60,124 nt of DNA from an uncultured Opitutales bacterium (GCA_944389195.1 CALXLM010000042.1:1-60124); one strand, 5' to 3'; counted from the first letter of the stretch, positions 1-8,823 are shown. Program-made: numbers and translations. The notes: a model not told the origin generated them from the sequence alone.

Positions 1-122
1 ACCGCCTCCTCGACATGATGCGCACTTCCGTAAACATTTACGGAGACTCGTGCGCAGCCGTGTGGATTGCAAAAACTGAAGGCGAAAACGTCTATCCGGA
101 AAGCTCCGAAATTAGTAAATAA
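1..122 (+). CDS. Dicarboxylate/amino acid:cation symporter, C-terminal fragment
   Basis: This is the last 39 codons of a gene that begins upstream of the window. The open frame starts at base 3 and ends with TAA at 120-122. The peptide carries LLDMMRTSVNIYGDS followed by AAVWIAKTEGE. This matches the conserved C-terminal segment of the DAACS/SDF symporter family (GltP/DctA type), where an Asp-Arg-Thr-Asn-Gly-Asp pattern in the last helix takes part in cation and substrate binding. The protein would be an inner-membrane importer of C4-dicarboxylates or acidic or neutral amino acids. Substrate and coupling ion cannot be read from this fragment. No strong terminator follows it. Confidence 0.75.
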   Translation, partial: RLLDMMRTSVNIYGDSCAAVWIAKTEGENVYPESSEISK

Positions 123-424
123 AAGCGGCCGCCATTCGGCACTCCGCGGAAACGTATGCGAGGTTAGGAACCCGACGAAACTGCACGTAAAGCGGTTCCA
201 TATTTCCGAAAACGTCAGTGCGCTTTAACCTCCCCGTCTAAAAGCGCGCCTTTTTGCCAAGGCTGGCGAAGCCGATATTTTTCACTGTTAAAACCGCATT
301 CATCTTCCCTCCCGCCCCGTACCGGCGCGCGCCTTTTCAAAAGCTTCGATTCTCAAAAAATAAAATCCGCCGACAAAAAAACCGGTCTTGACTGCCGAAA
401 CATTGGAAATTACTATTTTTATAT
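123..424. other. Intergenic region with promoter for the next gene
   Basis: No convincing gene is present. A short weak hairpin (GGCT/AGCC arms near 262-275 followed by a T-rich run) might end the symporter transcript. The last 40 bases hold the promoter for the glycosidase at 425. Confidence 0.5.
388..416 (+). promoter_or_regulatory. Sigma70-type promoter directly in front of the glycosidase gene
   Basis: TTGACT (388-393) and TACTAT (411-416) are separated by exactly 17 bases, close to the sigma70 consensus. The ATG begins at 425, only eight bases after the -10 box. Transcription should therefore start at or within about three bases of the start codon, giving a leaderless or nearly leaderless mRNA. 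There is no Shine-Dalgarno sequence. Confidence 0.55.
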
Positions 425-2341
425 ATGAACATAAGATTTTCATGCAAATATTTGTTTTTCGCATTGGCCTCCGCACTGCTATGTGCCGCAACCGCGGGAA
501 ATATGCCCGAACAAAAGGAAAGATTCTTCGCTTACAGGTCTTTCTGGCCGGAATTCGGGGCGATGAAAAGCTTTTCCGAAAACGGGGTGAACACAATCAC
601 CATAATGCCGTCGAACACGACAAATTCGCTCGGAGAGCCGTACTGCAAATATCCGGTTTTCTGGAGGGGTGAGGGAAAATACGACTGGAAGTCGTTCGAC
701 AGGCAATTCGACGGAGTCATATCGGCCAACCCGAACGCGAGAATCGTCTGCATTGTTGACCTTAACTCTCCGCCGTGGCTCATGCGCAAGATGTCGTTTG
801 GGCACACATTCGACTCCGACAGCTTTTCGATGCTTTCGAATTCCGTGTCGTGCCGCTTCTGGAAAAAGGCTACCGAACGATTTCTTATCGACTATCTCGA
901 ACACACCGAAAAAAAATACGGCGGCAAAATTGCCGCATACATGCTGGCGTGCGGCCACACCGACGAATGGCTTGACTACACGCTCGGAATAGCAAGCCCC
1001 TGCAAAATATCGGCATGGCGGGAATGGCTCAAGCGGAATAAAAAGCCCCAATGCAACATTCCACCATACAGCATGCTGTGCAATGCCTCGTTTGAGAACA
1101 CTTTGAGGGATCCCTCCAAAGAGTCGGCATCGATAGATTTTATCAGGTTTTCAAACGAAATTGTGGCTGACGCCATGATTCGGTTTGCAGAAATTGCCAG
1201 GGAAAAAATATCGAAAGACAAACAGCTGGGGGCGTTCTTCGGGTATGTGCACCGTTTTGCCCTCGACGGCCATTCCGACTACGAACGCGTATTCGCCAAC
1301 CCAGCATACGACTTTTTCGTAAGCCCGGGGACATACGGAACACGCGCCATGGGCGAAGGCAGCGGATTTATGGCTCCAAACGGAACCAGAACCAGATTAG
1401 GCAAAGGCTGGTTCCACGAAATAGACCACCGCACGCACACCTTCAACCACCAATTGTCGGAATATGTGAGAATAGTAAACGTGGCCAATTGGAAAAACCA
1501 GAAGGAGGACGACGCCGGATTAAAAAGGGAATTCAGCCTCGCCACAATAAATCACTCCTCTCTTTGGTGCTTCGACATGTGGGGAAACGTTTTTTCAACG
1601 CCCGAAACGCTTTCCACCGTGAGGCGTGCGCGGCAAATATGGGGCAAATATAAAAACGACAATTCGCCGACCGCCGCAGAAATTGCGATATTTGCCGATA
1701 TGGAAAGCGGCCTCCTTGTAAACCAAAATGTAAAGGGTCCCACAAACCACTTAAAGCCGGTATGGTACAACTTTATAAAAACCGGCGCCCCCGTAGAAAT
1801 ATTTTCCTTCGGCGACATCGGAAAGGCGGATCTTTCAAAATATAAGGTTATCGCCATTCCCCAAACGTTTCTCGTCACGCCGGAGCGCCGCACCCTGCTC
1901 AAAAAATTCGTTCTTTGCGGTAATAAAACCGTAATAACAACCTACGCCCCCGCAATCTGCGACGGCAAAAACCTCGACGTTTCGCGGGTGAAGGAGTTCT
2001 GCGGATTCGAATACGGGACAAAGGGCGTCAACAAAAAGCAAATGGACGGATGGAAAAGCGTATATTTCCACAACGCATATGACGCTACAACCGAAGAACT
2101 TAGAAAAATAGCGGAAGAAGCAGGGGTGCATTTTTACGTTGACGAAAACGTACCCGTGTTCGCAAACGAAAAGCTGCTGTGCGTGCATGTGAAGGACGGC
2201 GGTAAAAAAACCGTGCGCCTCAAGAAAAAACACGCAAAAATAACGGAGCTTTTCAGCGGGAAAACCGTCGCGGAAAATGCAGACAGCTTTGAATACGATT
2301 TCGACTCTCCAGATACGGCCCTGTTCGAACTATCCGAATAG
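425..2341 (+). CDS. Secreted glycoside hydrolase, clan-A (GH42-like) TIM barrel
   Basis: 638 residues with an N-terminal signal peptide (about residues 1-25). The body reads as a (beta/alpha)8 barrel of the GH42/clan-A type: an FAYRSFWPEF start, IVCIVDLNSPPW on an early strand, an acid/base candidate Glu181 in ACGHTDEWLDY and a nucleophile candidate Glu332 in WFHEIDHRTH. Residues of about 420-560 resemble a beta-galactosidase trimerisation-like Rossmann domain, followed by a small beta domain. It is a close full-length paralogue of the protein encoded at 32072, which has the same motifs. Probably exported to the periplasm or cell surface to hydrolyse a glycan. The substrate is unknown and the GH family assignment is by motif only. 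Confidence 0.7.
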   Translation: MNIRFSCKYLFFALASALLCAATAGNMPEQKERFFAYRSFWPEFGAMKSFSENGVNTITIMPSNTTNSLGEPYCKYPVFWRGEGKYDWKSFDRQFDGVISANPNARIVCIVDLNSPPWLMRKMSFGHTFDSDSFSMLSNSVSCRFWKKATERFLIDYLEHTEKKYGGKIAAYMLACGHTDEWLDYTLGIASPCKISAWREWLKRNKKPQCNIPPYSMLCNASFENTLRDPSKESASIDFIRFSNEIVADAMIRFAEIAREKISKDKQLGAFFGYVHRFALDGHSDYERVFANPAYDFFVSPGTYGTRAMGEGSGFMAPNGTRTRLGKGWFHEIDHRTHTFNHQLSEYVRIVNVANWKNQKEDDAGLKREFSLATINHSSLWCFDMWGNVFSTPETLSTVRRARQIWGKYKNDNSPTAAEIAIFADMESGLLVNQNVKGPTNHLKPVWYNFIKTGAPVEIFSFGDIGKADLSKYKVIAIPQTFLVTPERRTLLKKFVLCGNKTVITTYAPAICDGKNLDVSRVKEFCGFEYGTKGVNKKQMDGWKSVYFHNAYDATTEELRKIAEEAGVHFYVDENVPVFANEKLLCVHVKDGGKKTVRLKKKHAKITELFSGKTVAENADSFEYDFDSPDTALFELSE

Positions 2342-2447
2342 CGATGGATCCGGAAAGGCGCAAAAAACGCAATGCTCTCTTTTTTATCGAAACGTTTGCA
2401 GCCGCACGGACGCATGCAATTTGACGTCTCGCCGCGCGCAACTTGCC

Positions 2448-2463
2448 GGCAAACGCGTTTGCC
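2448..2463. repeat. 16-base perfect palindrome
   Basis: GGCAAACGCGTTTGCC is perfectly self-complementary. It has the AAACG/CGTTT look of LacI-family operators. It lies between two convergent genes, where an operator has no obvious target, and it has no T-run. Function unknown. Confidence 0.35.
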
Positions 2464-2823
2464 TCCTGAAAAAACGCATGCGCTAACAAAAAAGCCAACC
2501 GGCAATCTTTATCCATTTACCGCGCAAATGCCCGATTTCCCTCCGAGCAAACAAGCCCCCAATACCACAAAAAATCCCGGGAACAATCGCGCATGCCGAT
2601 AAGCAGTTCCGGACTCGTACGCGTATTTAAGCCTGCCTACGCGAAAAAACGCAAACGGCGAAGCGCCGGCATAGAAGGCATTAAGAAAAGTACCACCGTA
2701 CGAGCGACGAAGTCGAGCCGCCATAAAAAGCATAATATCCGCCCTTATTTTCGCCCCCCCCCAAAAAATAAAGCGAAAGAAAACGCCGCCAAAAAAGGCG
2801 ACAACTACTTAGGCTGCTGAGGG

Positions 2824-2851
2824 AAAAGCAAAACGCCTTTACCACAAAGGC
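2824..2851 (-). terminator. Rho-independent terminator of the TPR-protein gene
   Basis: Read on the minus strand, GCCTTT and AAAGGC form a 6-base-pair stem with a 5-base loop, followed by GTTTTGCTTTT. It lies 27 bases after the TPR gene's stop. Confidence 0.6.
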
Positions 2852-2877
2852 CCGGCCGCATGGAGAAAAGCACCTCA

Positions 2878-4587
2878 TTAAAGATCGACCGAATCGCTCG
2901 ACATTACGCGGTCATTTTCCTCTGTGTAATCAGACAGCGCGGTGGCGTTATTGTTGTCAATGAGAGTATCGATCTCCTTCATTATCTTTTCGCGGTTGTT
3001 CGTAAAGATAAAGCGGTCGCTCGCCAAGCTTTTGCGCGCTTCGAGAACGAGATCCCGCGGCGGGCGACGCATTGAAAGAAGCCTTACGATATGCTTGTCA
3101 AGATTGGTGGAATTGCCCTGTTTGATGTCGAGCTGAACGAGACGCGTAAGAGCAAGCTGGTGGCGCGGGAAACGCTCAACGGCGTCCTCCAAGAGTTTTT
3201 GGGCCATTGCCGTGCCTCCGAGCATGTCTATGCGGCGGGCCGTCGCGACAAGCATGCGCGGAGTGGCGGTTCCGCGATTCAATACGTCGTTAATTAAAAT
3301 ATCCGCCATATTAACGTTTCCGGTGGCGTAATAGCATATCGCCCGCAAGCAGCCGAGAACGTCGTCATAGCGCTTTATCCAGACGGGCTTTTCGTTGAGA
3401 ATTTTATCAGTAAAGGAAACCGCCGCCTTGTAATCGCGGTTGGCAATCATAGCCTCTATCAACAGGAGGCTAAAGGCGCCCAACTGAAAATCGTTTTTTA
3501 CGGCGTTGTCGTATATTCTGCGCATTAGGGTTATATCACCGTTGTCTGCGGCGTAATTTCCCATAAGAAGCATGGCGTTATAGTCGGCTGAATACTGTTT
3601 CATCATCGACTCAATCGCTTCTTTTACACCCTCTTTGTCGCCCGATTTTGCCTGGAGATTTATATACTCTATACGCTGCTCGATGGAAAACGGATTTTCA
3701 ATCGAACGAAGCATGGAATACTGCCTGGCCTTTTCAAAATCTCCCATTTGCGTGTAATAACTTACAAGAAGCGCATAGAGTGACTCCTTATTCTGGGCGT
3801 AGTTAAAATTGTCGGCGATAACTTTTATGGCTTCGTCGCGCTTACCTTGTTCCCACTCGTTTTTGGAAAGGCGCATTATGCCGGGAAGGGTTTTATCGAG
3901 GCCGTACTTTACGAGAAACTCCTTCGATTTATCGAAATTTCCGTGCATGGCGTAAATCGATGAAACCGACATGGCAAGGTATGCAACAACCTCCTTATTT
4001 TTAATGTTTCCGTCGGCGAGCAGTTTTTCCCCGACATCGATAAGCCTCCTGTCTTCCGAAAGGTCAATGAGAGTGCGCATGTAGAGGCGCACATATTGCG
4101 TATCCTCTTTGGCGTACACCAGACTTCTTTCGAGTATTCCGAGCGCCATGTCGGGGCGCTTAAAGATAGGCGAAATGTAAAATTCTGCCAACAACATGAC
4201 TCCGCGCACGTTTTTCGGCGAACGCCTAACTCCGAATTCGAGATTTTTATACGCTTCACGCCATTTTCTTTCCTTTATGTATTCCTCCGCCTGTTTGATA
4301 TTATAATTGCCTATGGTCACGCGAAGGGCGCTACGGTCGAACGGATAGGCCAATGCCTTAAAAAAAGTCATGTCGCTGTATTCCATAGCGTATTTAAAAT
4401 ACGCGTAAATTAATACGGCAAAAAGAAGATATAAAAATACGGCAATAAATGTGAACAAAACCAACAACCTGTGCCATACAATCCTTAACACCCACACGCC
4501 GTTAGGTTGCCGAACGCGGCGCAGTATGCCAAAAAACGATGAATAGGAATTGCCGACATCGATATTATAATTTGTCTTGTCGTTCAT
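2878..4587 (-). CDS. Membrane-anchored TPR-repeat protein
   Basis: 569 residues. A short cytoplasmic N-terminus (about 1-38) is followed by one hydrophobic helix at about 39-68, then a region rich in helix-turn-helix repeats of TPR character from about residue 95 to 520 (for example EEYIKERKWREAYKNLEFG and MALGILERSLVYAKE). TPR arrays bind peptides or assemble complexes. The single anchor puts the array on the outer face of the inner membrane, probably in the periplasm. No enzymatic motif was seen and no specific family is recognised. The gene is divergent from the beta-barrel gene at 4881. A TATAAT-like -10 (4604-4609, minus strand) gives a leader of only about ten bases. Confidence 0.6.
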   Translation of the reverse strand: MNDKTNYNIDVGNSYSSFFGILRRVRQPNGVWVLRIVWHRLLVLFTFIAVFLYLLFAVLIYAYFKYAMEYSDMTFFKALAYPFDRSALRVTIGNYNIKQAEEYIKERKWREAYKNLEFGVRRSPKNVRGVMLLAEFYISPIFKRPDMALGILERSLVYAKEDTQYVRLYMRTLIDLSEDRRLIDVGEKLLADGNIKNKEVVAYLAMSVSSIYAMHGNFDKSKEFLVKYGLDKTLPGIMRLSKNEWEQGKRDEAIKVIADNFNYAQNKESLYALLVSYYTQMGDFEKARQYSMLRSIENPFSIEQRIEYINLQAKSGDKEGVKEAIESMMKQYSADYNAMLLMGNYAADNGDITLMRRIYDNAVKNDFQLGAFSLLLIEAMIANRDYKAAVSFTDKILNEKPVWIKRYDDVLGCLRAICYYATGNVNMADILINDVLNRGTATPRMLVATARRIDMLGGTAMAQKLLEDAVERFPRHQLALTRLVQLDIKQGNSTNLDKHIVRLLSMRRPPRDLVLEARKSLASDRFIFTNNREKIMKEIDTLIDNNNATALSDYTEENDRVMSSDSVDL

Positions 4588-4880
4588 AATGCGATATATG
4601 TAAATTATATTTCTGGGTGGGGGTTATGTTTTATCGAAGCCAATAGCCTATAAGAAATCCGGCGGACAAATCAACGGCAAATGTCATCGAAATTGAACTT
4701 ATAAATATTGAAAATGCGAAAGTAAATTTTGCAAGAAAGATTTAAGTACAAATATTAAAAAAAGCTTCGAATAAATGCTTGACAAATTTAAAAAAAATAA
4801 AGAGATTTACGCCAATTTGAAGTTATCTCGTATATTGAGACTGAAACATTGACATTTATAAATTAACAACAGATCTAATA
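4588..4880. other. AT-rich divergent intergenic region
   Basis: 293 AT-rich bases separate two divergent genes and must carry both promoters. TATAAT in minus orientation at 4604-4609 would serve the TPR gene. For the barrel gene there are TTGACA hexamers at 4779 and 4850 and a TATATT at 4832, but no pair has good spacing. No RNA gene is visible. Confidence 0.4.
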
Positions 4881-6050
4881 ATGAAAAAAATATTAACCTC
4901 ATCAATTCTGCTCGCAGCCGCCGTGTCGGCAAGCGCAGCTCCTCTCGTAACTATTGGTGACCAGCTCGACCTTTTCTTTAAGGGAGCGGTTATCGGAAGG
5001 TGGGATAGCAATATCACATTCTCAAGCAAGGAGAGGTTTAACGACTATTCCGCCGTATTCCGTCTCGGCGCCGAAGCTGATTACGGCCGCAATAGTAAAT
5101 TCAAAGCGAATATAAAATTTTACGAAGACCTCACCCGTTATGCGGACTACAAAGAATTCAATTCGAACCTTGCCCATATAGCGGCAAACGCGTCGTATAC
5201 GGAAACGGTTTTCTCAATCAAGGCGAATTTCTCGTTCGATCAATTTTATCAGAACACGTCGCAAACAACGGCGGCCATTTTGGAAGGCGACCTTGTTCGC
5301 TCCAATCTCTGGAAGGCCGGAGCTCTCGCCTCCTACGATTTCACTGAAAAGCTCTACGGCGAACTCGGAGGAGACTGGAGATATGTGCAATACCTCGGCA
5401 AGTGGAGTCGCGAATATTCCGACTACAATATGTACAGCATACCGTTTAGCATTCTTTACAGAATCACACCCAAGATTTCGGTCGGTCTTTCCTACCAATA
5501 CCGCTACACCACGTTTGAAGGCGGCAATATAAACAACGGAATTCTTTACGGCAACAACCGCAGCGACCATTTCGGCGGCGTGACCGTCCGCGGAGACATT
5601 CTCCCGAAGTTGAATGTTGTAGCCTATGCCGGTGTTTCATACCGCGATTTGACAGGCGGCCTCTACAAGGGTTCCGACACGACATTCGCCCTTTCCTCGA
5701 CTATTTCGTACGAGCTTACGGAAAAGATCGGTCTGTTTGCAACCGGCCGCCGCGACTTTGCAAACGGCGCTTCCCGCCAGAGCTCTGTTGACAGCAGCTG
5801 CGAAGTCGGCGCAAACTACCTCTTAAACCAGTTTGTGACGTTTACGACCAGCTTCATGTATGAAAACAGCGACTACATCGACATCAACCGCAACGACGAT
5901 ACATATGTCGGACGCGTAGGCGTAAGCTACAGGCCGAACAAGTTCCTCACGCTTGGCGCAAATTACCGTTTCTTGGAAAACTGCTCGAATATAGCGGATG
6001 CCCGCTACAACCAACACTTGGTTGACATTTCCGTAGCGGTTAAATACTAA
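4881..6050 (+). CDS. Outer-membrane beta-barrel protein
   Basis: 389 residues with a clear signal peptide (MKKILTSSILLAAAVSASA, cleaved at about residue 19). The mature part is made of alternating hydrophobic/polar strands rich in Tyr, Phe, Gly and Asn, such as ISVGLSYQYRYTTFEG, and ends in DISVAVKY. That is typical of a transmembrane barrel of the BBP2-like superfamily. It probably forms a pore or structural protein in the outer membrane. There is no Shine-Dalgarno sequence, and the start is fixed by the signal peptide. A strong terminator follows, so the gene is monocistronic. A specific substrate cannot be inferred. Confidence 0.7.
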   Translation: MKKILTSSILLAAAVSASAAPLVTIGDQLDLFFKGAVIGRWDSNITFSSKERFNDYSAVFRLGAEADYGRNSKFKANIKFYEDLTRYADYKEFNSNLAHIAANASYTETVFSIKANFSFDQFYQNTSQTTAAILEGDLVRSNLWKAGALASYDFTEKLYGELGGDWRYVQYLGKWSREYSDYNMYSIPFSILYRITPKISVGLSYQYRYTTFEGGNINNGILYGNNRSDHFGGVTVRGDILPKLNVVAYAGVSYRDLTGGLYKGSDTTFALSSTISYELTEKIGLFATGRRDFANGASRQSSVDSSCEVGANYLLNQFVTFTTSFMYENSDYIDINRNDDTYVGRVGVSYRPNKFLTLGANYRFLENCSNIADARYNQHLVDISVAVKY

Positions 6051-6075
6051 TAAATTTCATTGTTAGACAATAGTT

Positions 6076-6110
6076 AAAAACCCGAGCCGCAAGGCCCGGG
6101 TTTTGTTTTT
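6076..6110. terminator. Bidirectional terminator
   Basis: AACCCGAGCC, loop GCAA, GGCCCGGGTT form a ten-base stem with one mismatch, flanked by A-runs and T-runs on both sides. It can end the barrel-protein transcript on the plus strand and the MBL-hydrolase transcript on the minus strand. Confidence 0.8.
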
Positions 6111-6161
6111 ACCAGTTTCCGCCGTCATTTGCCAGGCGGTTTTATGGTATTGCAAGCATAG

Positions 6162-6932
6162 TCAAACCGTTTCATACGGAGAGCTTGATTGGGCAAACGG
6201 AGAAACTATTTCTATGCGAGAACGCATCTCGCCTATGCCGCTTAGCAGCTCCGATATATGTTCGGCGCTGTTGCATTCGCGCGATATGTGCGCAAGATAT
6301 ATCTTTTCGACAATTTGCGGCGAAAGCCTGCTGATAATCGATATTGCGTCAGCATTCGACAAATGGCCGTGCGAACTTTTTATGCGCATTTTCAGGCGGT
6401 ATGGCCGGGCGGACGCCTCGAGCATTTTCGGGCAATAGTTGCTCTCCAAAACAAGTATTTGCGCCCCCATGGCCATGTCTTGAACAAGAGCGGTAGGTTT
6501 TCCGAGGTCGGTCATCCATACGAGGCATTTTTCCCCAATCTGGAAACGGTATCCCACCGAATCGCTCGTGTCGTGGGGAACGGGGAAAGCGCAAACGCAA
6601 ATTCCCATAAAATCGAATGGGCGGCCGTTTTCAAAAATGTTCCATTTTAGTTTTTTTGAATCGGGGTATGCATAGCATATAGATTCTGCAGTAAGCCTGT
6701 TTGCAAAGATTTTCGCATTTGTCTTTGCAAAATATTTAAGCGACCTGCAATGGTCCACATGTTCGTGAGTAATAAACAGAGCGTCTATGTCTTCGAGAAG
6801 CAGGCCGCGCGAAGCCAGATAATCCCTTATTTTTCTGATGCCCACTCCGGCGTCCACGAGCACGCGCACGCCGTCGTTTTCGATAAGCGCGCAATTTCCC
6901 GAACTCGACGTTTCTATAATTTGAAAAAACAT
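6162..6932 (-). CDS. MBL-fold metallo-hydrolase, YycJ/WalJ-like
   Basis: 256 residues, the usual length of YycJ-type hydrolases. The N-terminus has the family-typical SSSGNC, followed by the metal-binding THEHVDH (His56, His58, Asp60, His61), a PVPHD histidine near 120, WMTDLG and a late AHISREC histidine. These ligands hold two metals for phosphodiester or nucleic-acid hydrolysis. Relatives are linked to DNA repair or mismatch processing and to cell-wall signalling, but the role here is inferred. It starts one base after the stop of the GH32-like gene, so the two are probably cotranscribed despite unrelated functions. Confidence 0.75.
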   Translation of the reverse strand: MFFQIIETSSSGNCALIENDGVRVLVDAGVGIRKIRDYLASRGLLLEDIDALFITHEHVDHCRSLKYFAKTNAKIFANRLTAESICYAYPDSKKLKWNIFENGRPFDFMGICVCAFPVPHDTSDSVGYRFQIGEKCLVWMTDLGKPTALVQDMAMGAQILVLESNYCPKMLEASARPYRLKMRIKSSHGHLSNADAISIISRLSPQIVEKIYLAHISRECNSAEHISELLSGIGEMRSRIEIVSPFAQSSSPYETV

Positions 6933-6933
6933 C

Positions 6934-8694
6934 TCACTTTTTCTTCTTGGGCGAGTTTACAGACTCTATAATTTCGCGTGCGGCCTTGGCGCGCTGTTCC
7001 ATAGTAGTCGGCAGAATGGGTATGCGAGTGACTTTTTCTATGAATATTTCTCCGTTGCAACCGATTTTTATATATTGCTCCGGATTTATATAGGAATCGC
7101 CCATAAAAAGAACAGCCGAACCGTCGAGAAAGAAAGTTTCAACCGAATATGTATCGACAAACATCATCACGCTTGTAAAACCGTCCGGACGCGGATCGGT
7201 AGCCTTTTGTATATGTTTGTAATCCTCTATTCTTGTGACCTCGTAAATGTTTGAAGTTTTCGAATAGCCGAATTTTGCGACCCCCGCGCGCAAAGAAAAG
7301 CCGACCAATTCGCGCGTATCGAATGTAAACACCACGGCAAACTTGTTTCCCACCGCGTTCGGAAGCATAAACACGTTCGAGCGGAACTGCATAGTCGGGA
7401 TGCCAAGCGCGTCAAGGGGATCGCCCATGTGATCGACGACCTCAACTGGAAGCGACGCCCTCAATCTAAATCCCCTTTTCGTATCGGCGAGGCGTATCTC
7501 CCACGGAATGCTCATGCACTGCGAAAACGACTGCCCCACTGTTCGCATCAAATCGCCCGGCTGCTCTATCCATGCAGAAACGAGGCATCTTCCCGATGTT
7601 GCATTCTGCCAAAATTGGGCTGATTTTGCGTCGCCGTAAAAGAGGCGGGCGGGTTCTGGAAAACTTGAGGCAAATTTTTTCCCGTCGAAATCCCCCACAA
7701 AGTAGCGGCCGTCCCCGCTCCAAAGGACATATTTAAAATTGGCGTCTGAACCCGACACGGGCATTTTTCTGAACGACGGCGAGGGAAAATCGGCGTCGAC
7801 GGCGCAAGCGAGTTTCCACGACTTTAAATCAGGAGACGAATAAAAGTTAACCCTCTGCTTCCCGCCTACATTTTCGCATTTCAGGAGGAACCAAAGCTTA
7901 AAATCCTCGATATATGTTAAAGTCGGGCTTCCTTTCGATTTTCCTCCGACCCCCGAAAGCTTTGACAATGCCGCGCCGGGACCGGCGTTGAGCCATGTAG
8001 AGCCGTCGGAATTCTCCACCACAAGAAGCGTCCCGGCGCCGGAGTCGAAAAAACCGCTTCTGTTTCCCCTATCGAAATAGGCGCTGCCGCCGACCGGATA
8101 AACTACGGAATCTCCCGAAAATTTAGGAGCCGACACGTTGGGTTCGTAGGTCCAATTAATGAGGTCTTCGCTTGCGGCGCGCGCAAGATAATACGGAGGC
8201 CTGGGAGTCATCGCATACGGATTGTATAGGAAATATGCGTTCCATTTTCCTTTTTCATAAACAAGCCCGCATATTTCGCCCATAAAACCGTCTTTAGGTG
8301 TCAAATGGTACGCCGGACGTCCCCTGTCGGCGGAGTAGTTTCTAATGCCCATGCTGTCCGACTGCATCAGATGCGGGGCCGATCCGAGATTTTGATATGT
8401 CATCACCAACTCCTGCCCCTTGTATTTCGAAACGTCGACCGGCGCATACCACGCCGCTTTAGAACCCGATAAAAGCACGGAGGCGAAAAACACCGTTTTG
8501 CCGTCCTTGTCGGAAATCCTCACCTTGTTATACCTCTCGTTTCCGTCCATCGGAAGCAGGAGCCAATTTCCGTCTATTTTTACCTTCATTTCGGACGTGC
8601 CGTCGAAGGGCGGAGGCGAGTCAACTTGCAGCTGCGCCAAAACGGGCGGGAGAGCAAATATTAAAATGCACGCTGTAAAAAGGCTTAATTTCAT
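6934..8694 (-). CDS. Secreted GH32-fold protein with altered catalytic motifs
   Basis: 586 residues: signal peptide (1-20), a DUF4980-like beta domain (about 36-105) as found in Bacteroidota levanases, a five-bladed GH32 propeller (about 125-400) and a C-terminal beta-sandwich (about 400-570). HLTPKDGFMGEICGLVY (130-146) aligns base for base with the GH32 block that normally reads WxNDPNG, so the nucleophile Asp is Glu140 and the Asn is Gly. The RDP motif is GSP (255-257), and the EC acid/base motif is missing around 303-311. The fold is convincing, but fructan hydrolysis is doubtful. It may be a binding protein or have changed chemistry. It sits between a flavoprotein and an MBL-fold gene, all on the minus strand. 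Confidence 0.65.
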   Translation of the reverse strand: MKLSLFTACILIFALPPVLAQLQVDSPPPFDGTSEMKVKIDGNWLLLPMDGNERYNKVRISDKDGKTVFFASVLLSGSKAAWYAPVDVSKYKGQELVMTYQNLGSAPHLMQSDSMGIRNYSADRGRPAYHLTPKDGFMGEICGLVYEKGKWNAYFLYNPYAMTPRPPYYLARAASEDLINWTYEPNVSAPKFSGDSVVYPVGGSAYFDRGNRSGFFDSGAGTLLVVENSDGSTWLNAGPGAALSKLSGVGGKSKGSPTLTYIEDFKLWFLLKCENVGGKQRVNFYSSPDLKSWKLACAVDADFPSPSFRKMPVSGSDANFKYVLWSGDGRYFVGDFDGKKFASSFPEPARLFYGDAKSAQFWQNATSGRCLVSAWIEQPGDLMRTVGQSFSQCMSIPWEIRLADTKRGFRLRASLPVEVVDHMGDPLDALGIPTMQFRSNVFMLPNAVGNKFAVVFTFDTRELVGFSLRAGVAKFGYSKTSNIYEVTRIEDYKHIQKATDPRPDGFTSVMMFVDTYSVETFFLDGSAVLFMGDSYINPEQYIKIGCNGEIFIEKVTRIPILPTTMEQRAKAAREIIESVNSPKKKK

Positions 8695-8823
8695 GTTTCT
8701 TTGTAATCCGAAACGATAAGACAGTTCTAAAAAAAAGTAAAAAAAATTCCGACTTACAAAAGCCGCATTTTTATTTCAAACAATTGCTCTGGATTCTTGC
8801 GCAATGCACAATTCTCCGAAGAT

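Larger units (their letters stand above)
2342..2877. other. 536-base gap between convergent genes
   Basis: No recognisable protein or RNA gene. The gap is less AT-rich than others in the window and has several short open frames without homology, so it may be a decayed gene. It holds a 16-base perfect palindrome at 2448-2463 (core AAACGCGTTT), repeated CGCATGC words, a C-run near 2754-2762 and a terminator hairpin at its right end. Confidence 0.4.

Noticed and set aside
4779-4855. TTGACA boxes as the promoter of the beta-barrel gene
   Set aside because: The box at 4779 has no -10 at 16-18 bases. The one at 4850 would start transcription inside the gene, beyond its ATG.
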